Of a stretch of 7,881 nucleotides of DNA, positions 1 through 6,643 are shown in pieces. Numbering within the stretch: position 1 is the first letter of the stretch; every line of letters begins with the position of its first letter. The notes beneath the pieces were generated by a model. It made no database searches, was not told where the DNA came from, and was given only the letters and a program-made list of their open reading frames with translations. Position numbers and translations under genes: made by a program. This DNA comes from Candidatus Methanophagales archaeon (GTDB lineage: Archaea; Halobacteriota; Syntropharchaeia; Alkanophagales; Methanospirareceae): NCBI GenBank assembly GCA_021161765.1, contig JAGGZZ010000170.1:1-7881 (forward strand), given 5' to 3'.

Positions 1-512
1 CAATAGTTTTCCTCGATAAGAGCAATGCGGACTCAATGAGTGAACGTAAGACGTATTCAGAAGGAACAGGAATGCATCAGCTTTGTGAACTCGCAGGCGG
101 GAACAACATAGCTATAACGGCAGAGCTTGTGGGACCATATCCAACAATAGACACAGAAAAGATTTTAGAGCAAGACCCGGAAGTTATTGTTGGACTTTCT
201 CGCAAAGGTGGTTACAAGACCGACGATGAATCCGGGATGGAGGAAGAATATAAGAGGATACTAGAATTACCTGGATTTGGTAATATCACGGCAGTAGAAG
301 ACGAGCGTGTTTATTTAATGGATGGAAGCATCTCTTTTGGCTCGGTATATCCTGTTGGTCTCGCATACATGGCAAAGTGGTTCTATCCCGAAGAATTCGT
401 GGATTTAGACCCGCAAGCAATACATCAGGAGTACGTGGATAAATTCTGCGGTATAGACTTCGACGTGACGGAGCATGGAGTGTTTGTGTATCCGGGGACG
501 GAGGGAAGTTGA
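1..512 (+). CDS. ABC transporter substrate-binding protein, iron-complex/cobalamin type (C-terminal part, 5' end outside window)
   Basis: The frame is open from the left edge (first full codon at 3) to a TGA at 510-512. The ATG at 36 is internal, because protein-like sequence (VFLDKSNADS) precedes it. About 169 residues are visible, corresponding to the C-terminal lobe of a periplasmic-binding-protein-2 (FepB/BtuF-like, COG0614) fold. Family signs are 'GTGMHQLCELAGGNNIA', then 'TIDTEKILEQDPEVIVGL', the late 'LPGFGNITAVEDERVYLMDG' and a terminal 'DPQAIHQEYVDKFCGIDFD'. Such proteins sit outside the membrane and deliver a siderophore, haem, cobalamin or a related metal complex to a BtuCD/FhuB-type importer. 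The ligand cannot be told from this half. The signal peptide or lipobox would be in the missing N-terminus. No permease or ATPase gene follows, so partners must lie to the left. The gene ends three bases before a strong hairpin and converges on the ATPase gene at 634-2007. Family call is solid; substrate unknown. Confidence 0.88.
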   Translation, partial: IVFLDKSNADSMSERKTYSEGTGMHQLCELAGGNNIAITAELVGPYPTIDTEKILEQDPEVIVGLSRKGGYKTDDESGMEEEYKRILELPGFGNITAVEDERVYLMDGSISFGSVYPVGLAYMAKWFYPEEFVDLDPQAIHQEYVDKFCGIDFDVTEHGVFVYPGTEGS

Positions 513-515
513 AGC

Positions 516-540
516 ATAAAACTTTTAAGAAAAGTTTTAT
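516..540 (+). terminator. Hairpin after the transporter gene, probable transcription terminator
   Basis: A perfect 11-base inverted repeat (ataaaactttt / aaaagttttat at 516-526 and 530-540) with a 3-base loop (aag) begins three bases after the TGA at 510-512. The arms are A+T-rich, and the right arm contains a tttt run. Archaeal termination relies mainly on T-runs, so the short run may matter more than the stem. A shorter version recurs at about 557-573 in the second repeat copy. Confidence 0.55.
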
Positions 541-593
541 CAAAAACGCTTCGCAGAACTTTTAAGAAAAGTTTTATCAAAAACGCTTTGCGG
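520..593. repeat. 37-base tandem direct repeat, two copies
   Basis: Copies at 520-556 and 557-593 differ at only two positions, both near the 3' end (cttcgcag versus ctttgcgg). Each unit carries the inverted-repeat core aactttt-aag-aaaagtt followed by a 'tcaaaaacgct' tail. A diverged third segment (594-633) repeats the theme with 'aagtttctttgatcaaactt' and 'ttgcg'. The whole block fills the gap between two convergent genes. It may be a duplicated terminator or a short intergenic repeat family. Two copies without separate spacers do not make a CRISPR array. Confidence 0.85.
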
Positions 594-606
594 AAGTTTC
601 TTTGAT

Positions 607-633
607 CAAACTTTCTTTGCGAAAGAAAGTTTG
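607..633 (-). terminator. Hairpin abutting the ATPase stop codon, probable terminator
   Basis: A perfect 12-base inverted repeat (caaactttcttt at 607-618, aaagaaagtttg at 622-633) encloses a gcg loop. Its outer base at 633 directly touches the ATPase stop codon (TAA on the minus strand, 634-636), so the mRNA would enter the stem right after translation ends. The palindrome tttgatcaaa (601-610) overlaps the left arm. No long T-run follows on the minus strand, so RNA 3'-end protection or transcript blocking is as likely as classical termination. Confidence 0.5.
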
Positions 634-2007
634 TTACAGAAGCAGCAAGAAGAGCCAGAGAGGGATGAAGATTATCTCCTTACCCGTTGCGATTATCTCC
701 TTCTTAAGCACGTCCTTAGTCACGATTATCCCAAGGTTCACATTGAATGCGTGCATGAATTCTACGAGCCCTCTCGTATCGGCTGCTACGGGATGCTCAC
801 GATACTTCACTTCAACCGGGAGGACGCACATTGAATCATCATAGATAAAATCTACCTCATACTTGTTTTTCCAGTAATAGGGCACGAAAAAGACCTTTGA
901 ACAGTAGCCTCTTTTAGTTAGATGCCATGCCACGACATTTTCCGCGGATTTGCCTTCATCTCTATCAAGCGTGAGAGCCCTTCTCAGACCCTCTTCGCAG
1001 AAGAAGAGCTTCTTTTCTCGTTTCTCAACCGCCTTTTTTGCATAGGTATAGACATCCGCTATGGATATGAGCATAGAGCTGCGCAGATAATACAGATAGA
1101 GCTTCAAAGTTTCCCGGTCCACACCCAATCGTTCAGATAAGCCCCTATATGAAAACCGATTAGTAGAAAATACGGCGATCTCTCTTACCAGCTTCTCAAG
1201 CAGTAGGGGGTCCTTAACGCGGAATACGCTGACGATATCGCGGAATAGAATGAGCGAGAAATAGTCATCAACGAGAACTCTGCGCCACTGCCCCATGTCC
1301 TTAATTTTGAACCACTCGGGATAGCCACCGATATCAAAATATTGATTCAGGAGATATAAGAGCTGTTCTTTTTGTGCAATTACAGCGAAGTATGCGCGCT
1401 CTATTTGCTTAAAATTGTCAATACCTACCTGTGTGGTTTCTTCTGGTAGTGTTATTCCATTGAACAGCAGGAATTCCTTAAACGTGAGTGGAAAAACGTC
1501 TATAAACCTTATCCTTCCGGCAAGGCTCTCGGAAGCATCCTTGTAGAGCAGTGTCTTCGACGACCCTGATACAACAAACCTGCATTTTGCATGTACGTCA
1601 AGGTAGTATTTCAACTGTCGTTGCCATTCTTTCTGGACGTGTATTTCATCCAACAAGATGCATACATTTTCCTCGACTGGATTTATCCCTGTGAGTTCGT
1701 GGTATATATTCAGGATGTCGTGGATGGAATCTATTTTCCCCAGGAGGTCGTCAACTTTAACGTAGACGACTTTTTGTGGCTCGGTATCTACGTTTTTCAA
1801 GAGATGGTCAATGTACTGGTACAGTATTGTTGTCTTACCGCTCCGCCGTATTCCCGACAGGCAGACTATTCTTTCCAGCTTTTCAATCGTGCGTATTTTC
1901 TCGATGTATTCGTGTCTGACAACACCTTTGTCCGCTGGCGATACTTCGCGGGTTTGCCACCAGTAGTTTCGCGTTTTCAGGTAGCTGATTACGAACTCCT
2001 TATCCAT
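634..2007 (-). CDS. AAA_14 / DUF4143 family ATPase
   Basis: 457 residues, complete. An AAA+ P-loop domain comes first: Walker A GIRRSGKTT (52-60), Walker B CILLDEIH (116-123, D120/E121), a sensor-1-like VVSGSS (145-150) and the family-typical SLAGR (161-165). The following 'FPLTFKEFLLFNG' and 'YFDIGGYPEW' are hallmarks of AAA_14 proteins with a DUF4143 C-terminal half. A winged-helix-like segment spans about 285-318 (RGLSERLGVDRETLKLYLYYL). The end resembles a restriction-endonuclease fold: E356 in AENVVAWHL, YEVDF (383-387) and PVEVKYR (397-403, ExK). The length is normal for the family. The biological role of these ATPases is not established; they are abundant and patchily distributed in archaea and bacteria, and a cleavage activity is unproven. 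Start ATG 2005-2007 has no Shine-Dalgarno sequence but lies about 28 bases after a TATA box, suggesting a leaderless mRNA. The gene stands alone, divergent from lhr. Confidence 0.92.
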   Translation of the reverse strand: MDKEFVISYLKTRNYWWQTREVSPADKGVVRHEYIEKIRTIEKLERIVCLSGIRRSGKTTILYQYIDHLLKNVDTEPQKVVYVKVDDLLGKIDSIHDILNIYHELTGINPVEENVCILLDEIHVQKEWQRQLKYYLDVHAKCRFVVSGSSKTLLYKDASESLAGRIRFIDVFPLTFKEFLLFNGITLPEETTQVGIDNFKQIERAYFAVIAQKEQLLYLLNQYFDIGGYPEWFKIKDMGQWRRVLVDDYFSLILFRDIVSVFRVKDPLLLEKLVREIAVFSTNRFSYRGLSERLGVDRETLKLYLYYLRSSMLISIADVYTYAKKAVEKREKKLFFCEEGLRRALTLDRDEGKSAENVVAWHLTKRGYCSKVFFVPYYWKNKYEVDFIYDDSMCVLPVEVKYREHPVAADTRGLVEFMHAFNVNLGIIVTKDVLKKEIIATGKEIIFIPLWLFLLLL

Positions 2008-2030
2008 ATTGCAAATATAGTAAGCAAAGA

Positions 2031-2040
2031 AGATATAAAG
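2031..2040 (-). promoter_or_regulatory. TATA box for the ATPase gene
   Basis: On the minus strand this reads CTTTATATCT, close to the archaeal TATA consensus. Its centre lies about 28 bases before the ATG at 2007, so transcription should start at or within a few bases of the start codon. That agrees with the lack of a ribosome-binding site in the A/T-rich bases just before the ATG. Confidence 0.6.
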
Positions 2041-2089
2041 ATTGCGGTATATGTTTGCATAAAACCTTTTCTTAGAAAGAAAATGTTAA

Positions 2090-2215
2090 TTAAGTATTGG
2101 GATGATATGTATAGTATAGGTCATATGGCACTATTTCTTTTTCTAATTGTTCAGATACCCAATCCACGAATTTAGACACTATCACATATAACTTTAGTAT
2201 ACTCTCCTTTTGCAT
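2090..2215 (-). CDS. Possible small protein, 41 residues, unknown function
   Basis: An ATG at 2213-2215 (minus) opens a 41-codon frame ending in TAA at 2090-2092. The peptide begins MQKESILKLYVIVSKF, continues with an amphipathic stretch FVDWVSEQLEKEIV (residues 16-29) and ends in a tyrosine-rich tail (YDLYYTYHPNT). AGAGATG lies a few bases before the ATG and partly matches an archaeal Shine-Dalgarno sequence. An in-frame ATG also occurs at 2237-2239, which would add eight residues. I recognise no family. It could be a genuine small gene upstream of the ATPase on the same strand (82 bases away), the degraded end of a lost gene, or chance. The composition looks more protein-like than random A+T-rich DNA, but nothing else supports it. 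Confidence 0.25.
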   Translation of the reverse strand: MQKESILKLYVIVSKFVDWVSEQLEKEIVPYDLYYTYHPNT

Positions 2216-2310
2216 ATAACATCTCTTTATGTAAAACATATTCCGTCTCGAAAATTACCATACTCATCCCTTGTTATCCTTTTTTATCACCTTCCCTCAC
2301 CTCACACATT

Positions 2311-2320
2311 CTTTACTTAT
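2311..2320 (+). promoter_or_regulatory. Candidate TATA-like element for lhr
   Basis: CTTTACTTAT is a moderate match to the archaeal TATA box. It would place the transcription start near 2338-2345, some 12-20 bases before the ATG at 2357. The alternative 'aatataactata' (2331-2341) is too close to that ATG for normal spacing. No good Shine-Dalgarno sequence precedes 2357. Confidence 0.3.
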
Positions 2321-2356
2321 GACAAATCACAATATAACTATATCGTAAAACCAGAA

Positions 2357-5251
2357 ATGCACAAACTATTCTCCTCTTTTGCAACCCCAGTCCAAAAAGC
2401 CATTCAGGAAAAGGGCTTTTCTGTTCCTACCGAACCCCAAATCAAAGCTATCCCTTCCATAGTAGAAGGAAAGAACGTATTATTAATCGCACCAACCGCA
2501 ACAGGGAAGACCGAAGCGGCACTTTTACCCGTTTTAGACGCATTAATCAAAACAGAGCGAAAATTAGCGGGAATAAAAGTCCTTTACCTAACACCGCTGA
2601 AGGCTCTGAACCGGGACATGCTTGAGCGATTACAATGGTGGTGTAAAAGGCTTGACCTGAGGTTAGGAGTAAGGCATGGAGACACATCTGCGAGGGAAAG
2701 GAAAGCTCAGGCAATGGTTCCGCCTGATATCTTGATTACAACACCGGAAACTTTACAGGCGATATTACCAGGTAGGATTTTGCGTCAACACCTCGTTTCG
2801 GTAAAATGGGTAATCGTAGATGAAGTGCATGAACTTGCCTGTGATAAGCGAGGCTCACAATTAGCACTTGCGTTGGAACGGCTTCGATACCTGAAGAACG
2901 GCGATTTCCAGCTCATCGGCTTATCAGCCACCATCGGCTCGCCGGATAGAGTGGCAAAATTCCTGGTCGGAGCACAACGTGATTGCGAGGTAATCAACGT
3001 TCCTGTATCGCGGTCAATACAGGTGGAAGTCTATTATCCAAGAGCCGATTCGCAGGATTATAAACTGGCAGGGGAGCTTTATACCTATCCGGAAGTCGCT
3101 GCTCGGTTAAGGTTGATGAAAAAGCTCGTTGAGCAGCATAAATCCACCCTGATATTCACAAATACTCGCTCGATAACCGAAATTCTCGGCAGCAGGTTCC
3201 GAGTTTGGGATTTGAACTTCCTCGTGGGTGTTCATCATGGGTCGCTGTCCAAACCGTCGCGAATTGGGGTTGAAAAGGGTATTAAAGAAGGCAAACTTCA
3301 TGGTATTATCTGCACAAGTTCCTTAGAACTGGGAATAGACATCGGAAGGCTGGATTTTGTTATTCAGTATAACTCACCGAGACAGGTCACCAGACTCCTT
3401 CAGCGTGTGGGTAGAAGCGGTCATAGAATCGGAGGTATTGCAAATGGTGCGATAGTGGTTCAGGATTCCGATGATGCCTTAGAGGCTTTAGTAATCTGTC
3501 GTCGTTCTCTCGCAGAAGATTTAGAGCCCGCGGATATTCCACAGAAACCGCTTGACGTGTTGGCACATCAAATAGCGGGTTTGCTTCTGGCGAAAAGGAG
3601 ATGGAGCTTTGAAGAAGCTTTGAACCTGATAAAGAAAGCATATCCGTATCGCGACCTCAAGGAGCAAGAATTAGTCACTGTTTTAAATTACATGCATTCT
3701 CGAATCCCACGGCTCGTTTGGTTCTCAGCCGAAGATAAAGTATTTCTTAGACCTACGCGGATAAAGCCTCTTTACAGCTATTATTTCGAGCATTTGTCAA
3801 TGATTCCCGAAGAAAGACATTCGCTGGTCATTGACGAAGAAAGAGATAATCCGGTAGGCGTTTTAGATGAAGCTTTTGTTGCTCAATACGGCAATCCCGG
3901 GAACAAGTTCATAGAAGGTGGTCGTGTATGGAAAATACTGCACCTGTATGGCGATAGGATATATGTAAAGCACGAGGATGACCCGACGGGTTCCATCCCA
4001 AGCTGGGTTGGAGAAGAGATTCCAGTTCCTTATGCTATTGCAGAAGAGGTGGGAACGATGCGTGGATTTGTGGAGAAAGAGCTTGAAACAGGTAGTAGTG
4101 TTGAAGAAATAGAGATAGGAAGAGAACTCATAAAGAACTATCCATGCAGCGAGGGGACCATCACCAGTGCTTTGGACGAAGTTGTCCAGCAGGTGAAAAG
4201 AGGTTATCCCGTGCCGACTGACAGGCTGTTGACACTCGAAAGATGGAATGAGTATATAATTCTACACTGCTCGTTCGGGCTTCTTGCAAATAGAACTTTA
4301 GCCATGCTCCTTGCTACTGTACTATCCGACAGGATAGGTGCTCCTGTGGGTGTGCAGCAGGACCCTTACCGGATAATGCTCAGAACAGAAGAAACGGAAT
4401 TGGAGCCGGAAGATGTCGAGGAGATTATCCGTGGTTTATCGACGGAATCAATTGAAAAGCTCGCCTTGAAAGCATTAGTCCGAAGCAGGTTATTTAAACG
4501 CAGGTTTATCCATGTGGCACGGAGATTCGGAGCTTTGGCAAAGGATGCATCGCTAAGCGATCTTGACCTGGATAACCTGATAAGGAGTTTTGAGGGCTCT
4601 GCGGTATTTGATGAAGCTATTAGAGAATCCCAGGATAAGGATGTGGATATAAACCAGACTGCAAGGCTTTTAAAGCGGATAAACGAGGGTGAGCTGAAAA
4701 TCGCGGTAATAAAAGGAGATGAGGTCAGTCCTATTGCAGGGATTGTCGAGGTAATAAAAAGGGGATACGAGCTAATCCCACCGGAGAGGATGCATCGGGT
4801 CATAATAAAATACGTGAAAGCAAGGTTGTTAGATGAATCCTTGACTTTTGTATGCACAAATTGCTGGCGGTATGTAGAGGTAAAGCGAATAAACGATGTG
4901 GAAACGGAAAAGATTCAATGTCCGGAATGCGAATCGAACAGGATAGGTGCGTTAAAAGCGGATGAGAACGAGGTCAGGAAGGAAATACGCAAAGGTAAAA
5001 GTAAAAGCAAAAAACCAGGGAAGTTGTTTAACGAAGCGATAAAATCGGCTGAGTTGATTTCAACCTACGGTAAGGCGGCTTTGCTTACTTTGGCGGGTAA
5101 AGGGATTGAACTCGATGATGCTGCGGAGATTCTGAAAAAGGAAAGTGCGGTAAATGAACACCTCGTGGAACTCATAATCGAATCGGAAAAGGAGGTTTTG
5201 AAACGCAGGTTTTACAAGCGTAAGACGGCAAAAGTCAAAATAGCGGTTTAA
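2357..5251 (+). CDS. lhr: Lhr-family DEVH-box ATP-dependent helicase with C-terminal zinc-binding motif
   Basis: 964 residues from the ATG at 2357. Lhr proteins are superfamily-2 3'-to-5' DNA/RNA helicases linked to repair and RNA processing. Motifs in order: TEPQIKAIP (25-33), Walker A APTATGKTE (45-53), Ia TPLKALNRD (79-87), Ib TTPETLQ (128-134), II VDEVHEL (154-160), III GLSATIG (188-194), IV TLIFTNTRS (264-272), V ICTSSLELGID (318-328) and VI QRVGRSGHR (349-357). A winged-helix and Lhr-core region follows (about 380-820). C833/C836 and C855/C858 form a C4 zinc-binding motif. A basic patch (KGKSKSKKPGK, 879-889) and a helical tail with 'STYGKAALLTLAGKGIELDDAAEIL' (902-926) finish the protein, as in longer archaeal Lhr forms. 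The start was chosen because the sequence before residue 1 (open to a TTG at 2210) is Pro/Tyr/His-rich and unrelated to helicases, whereas FATPVQKAIQEKGF is the usual N-terminus. All helicase motifs are intact. Family call is firm; the exact archaeal subgroup is not assigned. Confidence 0.95.
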   Translation: MHKLFSSFATPVQKAIQEKGFSVPTEPQIKAIPSIVEGKNVLLIAPTATGKTEAALLPVLDALIKTERKLAGIKVLYLTPLKALNRDMLERLQWWCKRLDLRLGVRHGDTSARERKAQAMVPPDILITTPETLQAILPGRILRQHLVSVKWVIVDEVHELACDKRGSQLALALERLRYLKNGDFQLIGLSATIGSPDRVAKFLVGAQRDCEVINVPVSRSIQVEVYYPRADSQDYKLAGELYTYPEVAARLRLMKKLVEQHKSTLIFTNTRSITEILGSRFRVWDLNFLVGVHHGSLSKPSRIGVEKGIKEGKLHGIICTSSLELGIDIGRLDFVIQYNSPRQVTRLLQRVGRSGHRIGGIANGAIVVQDSDDALEALVICRRSLAEDLEPADIPQKPLDVLAHQIAGLLLAKRRWSFEEALNLIKKAYPYRDLKEQELVTVLNYMHSRIPRLVWFSAEDKVFLRPTRIKPLYSYYFEHLSMIPEERHSLVIDEERDNPVGVLDEAFVAQYGNPGNKFIEGGRVWKILHLYGDRIYVKHEDDPTGSIPSWVGEEIPVPYAIAEEVGTMRGFVEKELETGSSVEEIEIGRELIKNYPCSEGTITSALDEVVQQVKRGYPVPTDRLLTLERWNEYIILHCSFGLLANRTLAMLLATVLSDRIGAPVGVQQDPYRIMLRTEETELEPEDVEEIIRGLSTESIEKLALKALVRSRLFKRRFIHVARRFGALAKDASLSDLDLDNLIRSFEGSAVFDEAIRESQDKDVDINQTARLLKRINEGELKIAVIKGDEVSPIAGIVEVIKRGYELIPPERMHRVIIKYVKARLLDESLTFVCTNCWRYVEVKRINDVETEKIQCPECESNRIGALKADENEVRKEIRKGKSKSKKPGKLFNEAIKSAELISTYGKAALLTLAGKGIELDDAAEILKKESAVNEHLVELIIESEKEVLKRRFYKRKTAKVKIAV

Positions 5252-5392
5252 TTTTTATCATCCATGTTAATTAAGCCCTTTCAAGGCTTGCGGGAATGCG
5301 GGCAGAGCCCCCTTAGCGTTAATCTGTGTCAACAATTTAGTTTTTTAAGAGTAGAAAGAAGAGTTTAAATTGATACACGGGGTAAAACCAAA
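5252..5392. other. lhr-dinB intergenic region with short hairpins and a doubtful 34-residue ORF
   Basis: The 141-base gap begins with a T-run (tttta just after the lhr stop) that could terminate transcription. Two short stems follow: aagcc...ggctt (5273-5289) and the G+C-rich gggc-aga-gccc (5300-5310). An ATG at 5264 opens a 34-codon plus-strand frame ending at 5368 with 'GLRECGQSPLSVNLCQQF' in its middle. It has no clear ribosome-binding site, and I do not call it a gene. It might be the remnant of a mobile element or of a longer ORF. Confidence 0.35.
5363..5372 (+). promoter_or_regulatory. Candidate TATA element for dinB
   Basis: GTTTAAATTG lies with its centre about 26 bases before the GTG at 5393, the spacing expected for a leaderless transcript. 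A second A+T-rich candidate (agttttttaa, 5339-5348) would give a leader of about 20 bases that includes the weak GGGGT (5379-5383) as a ribosome-binding site. The sequence does not decide between them, and readthrough from lhr is also possible. Confidence 0.35.
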
Positions 5393-6499
5393 GTGAAACT
5401 AATATTTCACGTTGACATGGACAGTTTCTTTTCGGCGGTTGAAGTAAGAGAGAATCCCGAACTGAGGGGATTGCCGGTAATCGTAGGAGGGCACAAAGCG
5501 GGAGAAGAAAAAGCGGTTGAAGAACCCGATAAAAGAACAAGAGGCGTTGTAAGCACGTGCTCCTACGAAGCGAGAGAATATGGCGTCCATTCGGCAATGC
5601 CTATTTCTCAGGCATACAAACTATGTCCCGATGCGAAGTTCCTACCCGTGAATATGCCGTTATACAAACGTGTGTCGAGAGAACTAATGGCTATTTTGAA
5701 GGAATACGCCGATAAAATAGAGCAAGTGAGCATTGACGAGGCTTTTCTCGACGTCAGCACGAAAGTGCACGATTGGAACAGCGCAAGGGAATATGCACGG
5801 ATGATAAAGCGGGAGATACAGGAGAAGGAAGGTTTAACGTGCTCTGTTGGCATCGCTCCAAACAAAACAATCGCGAAGATAGCATCGGATTTCGTGAAAC
5901 CTGATGGTCTGACGGTTGTAGAAGAAAAAAACGCCAGGGCATTCTTGGCTCCTTTACCTGTGAAAAAGATTCCCGGTGTGGGTCCAAAAACAGAGGAGAC
6001 ATTAAAAAGGATGGGCATCGAGCAGGTAGGGCAGCTTGCGAGCTGTGACGTCCAAAAACTCGTTGCTAAGCTCGGTAAATATGGCACGAGGCTTCATCTA
6101 ATTGCAAACGGAATAGATGAAAGCGAAGTGGAAGAGGAATGGGAGCGTAAGTCTTTAAGCCGGGAGAGGACTTTCGCTGAGGATACGAAAGACGCACAGG
6201 TATTAAATGACTGCGTGGATGGGTTAGCGGAAGACGTTTATAATGCGATACAGCGTGAAGGTTTTGTTTTTAAAACGGTCTCGATAAAAGTCAAGTTTGA
6301 AGATTTTGCTGTATGCACGAGGGCTAAGACGCTAAAATCATTTCATTCTGAGTTAAGCACGCTCAGAAAAGCGGCGAAGGAATTGATGGCGGAATTTAGT
6401 GCAGGAAAGGGAAATGGAAAAGGAAAGAAAATAAGGTTGGTGGGCGTTCGTGTGTCGAATTTGGGTGTGGTTGACGAGAGGCAAAGGAGGATAGTATAG
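5393..6499 (+). CDS. dinB: DNA polymerase IV (Y-family translesion polymerase, DinB/Dpo4 type)
   Basis: 368 residues, starting at GTG. The enzyme copies past damaged template bases with low fidelity and has no proofreading domain. The N-terminal HVDMDSFFSAVE (6-17) supplies metal-binding D8 and the steric-gate F13. SIDEAFLDVS (113-122) supplies D115/E116. CSVGIAPNKTIAKIASD (150-166) and GLTVV complete the palm/finger region. A helix-hairpin-helix KKIPGVGPKTEETL (191-204) is the thumb, and KSLSRERTF (253-261) opens the little-finger domain. All catalytic residues are present. The GTG start fits the family, whose N-terminus begins a few residues before the first Asp. Two oddities: a loop about a dozen residues longer than usual at about 34-49 (charged, KAGEEKAVEEPDKRT), between VIVGG and RGVVSTCSYEAR; and an abrupt C-terminus, ERQRRIV, where many homologues end in a PCNA-binding QxxLxxFF-type box. 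Same strand as lhr; possibly co-transcribed, more likely with its own promoter. Confidence 0.96.
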   Translation: MKLIFHVDMDSFFSAVEVRENPELRGLPVIVGGHKAGEEKAVEEPDKRTRGVVSTCSYEAREYGVHSAMPISQAYKLCPDAKFLPVNMPLYKRVSRELMAILKEYADKIEQVSIDEAFLDVSTKVHDWNSAREYARMIKREIQEKEGLTCSVGIAPNKTIAKIASDFVKPDGLTVVEEKNARAFLAPLPVKKIPGVGPKTEETLKRMGIEQVGQLASCDVQKLVAKLGKYGTRLHLIANGIDESEVEEEWERKSLSRERTFAEDTKDAQVLNDCVDGLAEDVYNAIQREGFVFKTVSIKVKFEDFAVCTRAKTLKSFHSELSTLRKAAKELMAEFSAGKGNGKGKKIRLVGVRVSNLGVVDERQRRIV

Positions 6500-6529
6500 T
6501 TATAGGCTTCTTTGCACTCAAATAACCTT

Positions 6530-6643
6530 TCACACTTTTATACTTCTTTCAACCACCTCTCGTATATCCTCCGAAACTTTCTCCTTTTCCCTATCGCCAT
6601 CTACTATGAATGTGTTTTTGAAGTGATTCTCAACCGCTAAGAA
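6530..6643 (-). pseudogene. tmk: C-terminal remnant of a thymidylate-kinase-like gene
   Basis: On the minus strand, 6643 down to a TGA at 6530-6532 reads as 37 codons: FLAVENHFK, then NTFIVDGDREKEKVSEDI, then REVVERSIKV. This resembles the end of dTMP kinases, where a conserved helix is followed by 'F-hydrophobic-V-[DN]-G/A-x-x-[ST]-I-E-E-V-x-x-x-I' and the last helix. A TAA at 6644-6646 precedes it in the same frame, and there is no usable start codon, so the fragment cannot make a kinase. The P-loop and catalytic parts that should lie to the right are replaced by the toroid gene. The remnant converges on dinB, 30 bases from its stop. The identification rests on a short motif; another P-loop nucleoside/nucleotide kinase is possible. 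That this is the 3' end of a broken gene is more secure than the name. Confidence 0.5.

Larger units (their letters stand above)
2008..2356. other. Divergent intergenic region between the ATPase gene and lhr
   Basis: This 349-base, A+T-rich stretch separates the two divergent genes. It holds the ATPase TATA box (2031-2040), a possible minus-strand small ORF (2090-2215), a pyrimidine-rich tract on the plus strand (about 2260-2315) and a candidate lhr TATA-like element near 2311-2320. I see no tRNA, riboswitch fold or inverted repeat of note. The plus-strand frame of lhr is open back to a TTG at 2210, but its translation there does not look like helicase sequence, so I treat that part as non-coding on the plus strand. 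Confidence 0.5.

Noticed and set aside
520..593. Direct repeats that might be a minimal CRISPR array
   Set aside because: The two 37-base copies are adjacent without separate spacers, and no cas-like gene is nearby. It is a tandem duplication.
1591..2175. 194-codon plus-strand frame over the ATPase 5' half
   Set aside because: It is antisense to the Walker motifs; the translation is a hydrophobic, Phe/Tyr/Val-rich shadow, and most of it overlaps conserved ATPase codons.
4366..4857. 163-codon open frame on the minus strand inside lhr
   Set aside because: It lies fully antisense to conserved Lhr sequence, is Ser/Ile-rich with no recognisable domain, and is explained by the codon use of the real gene.
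2083..5275. Identical 12-mers atgttaattaag on both sides of lhr (2083-2094 and 5264-5275) as possible element ends
   Set aside because: Too short and A+T-rich to be meaningful, no matching inverted ends or target duplication, and lhr is an ordinary archaeal gene.
5608..6087. 159-codon minus-strand frame inside dinB
   Set aside because: It is antisense to the catalytic core of DinB, and its translation has no domain features.
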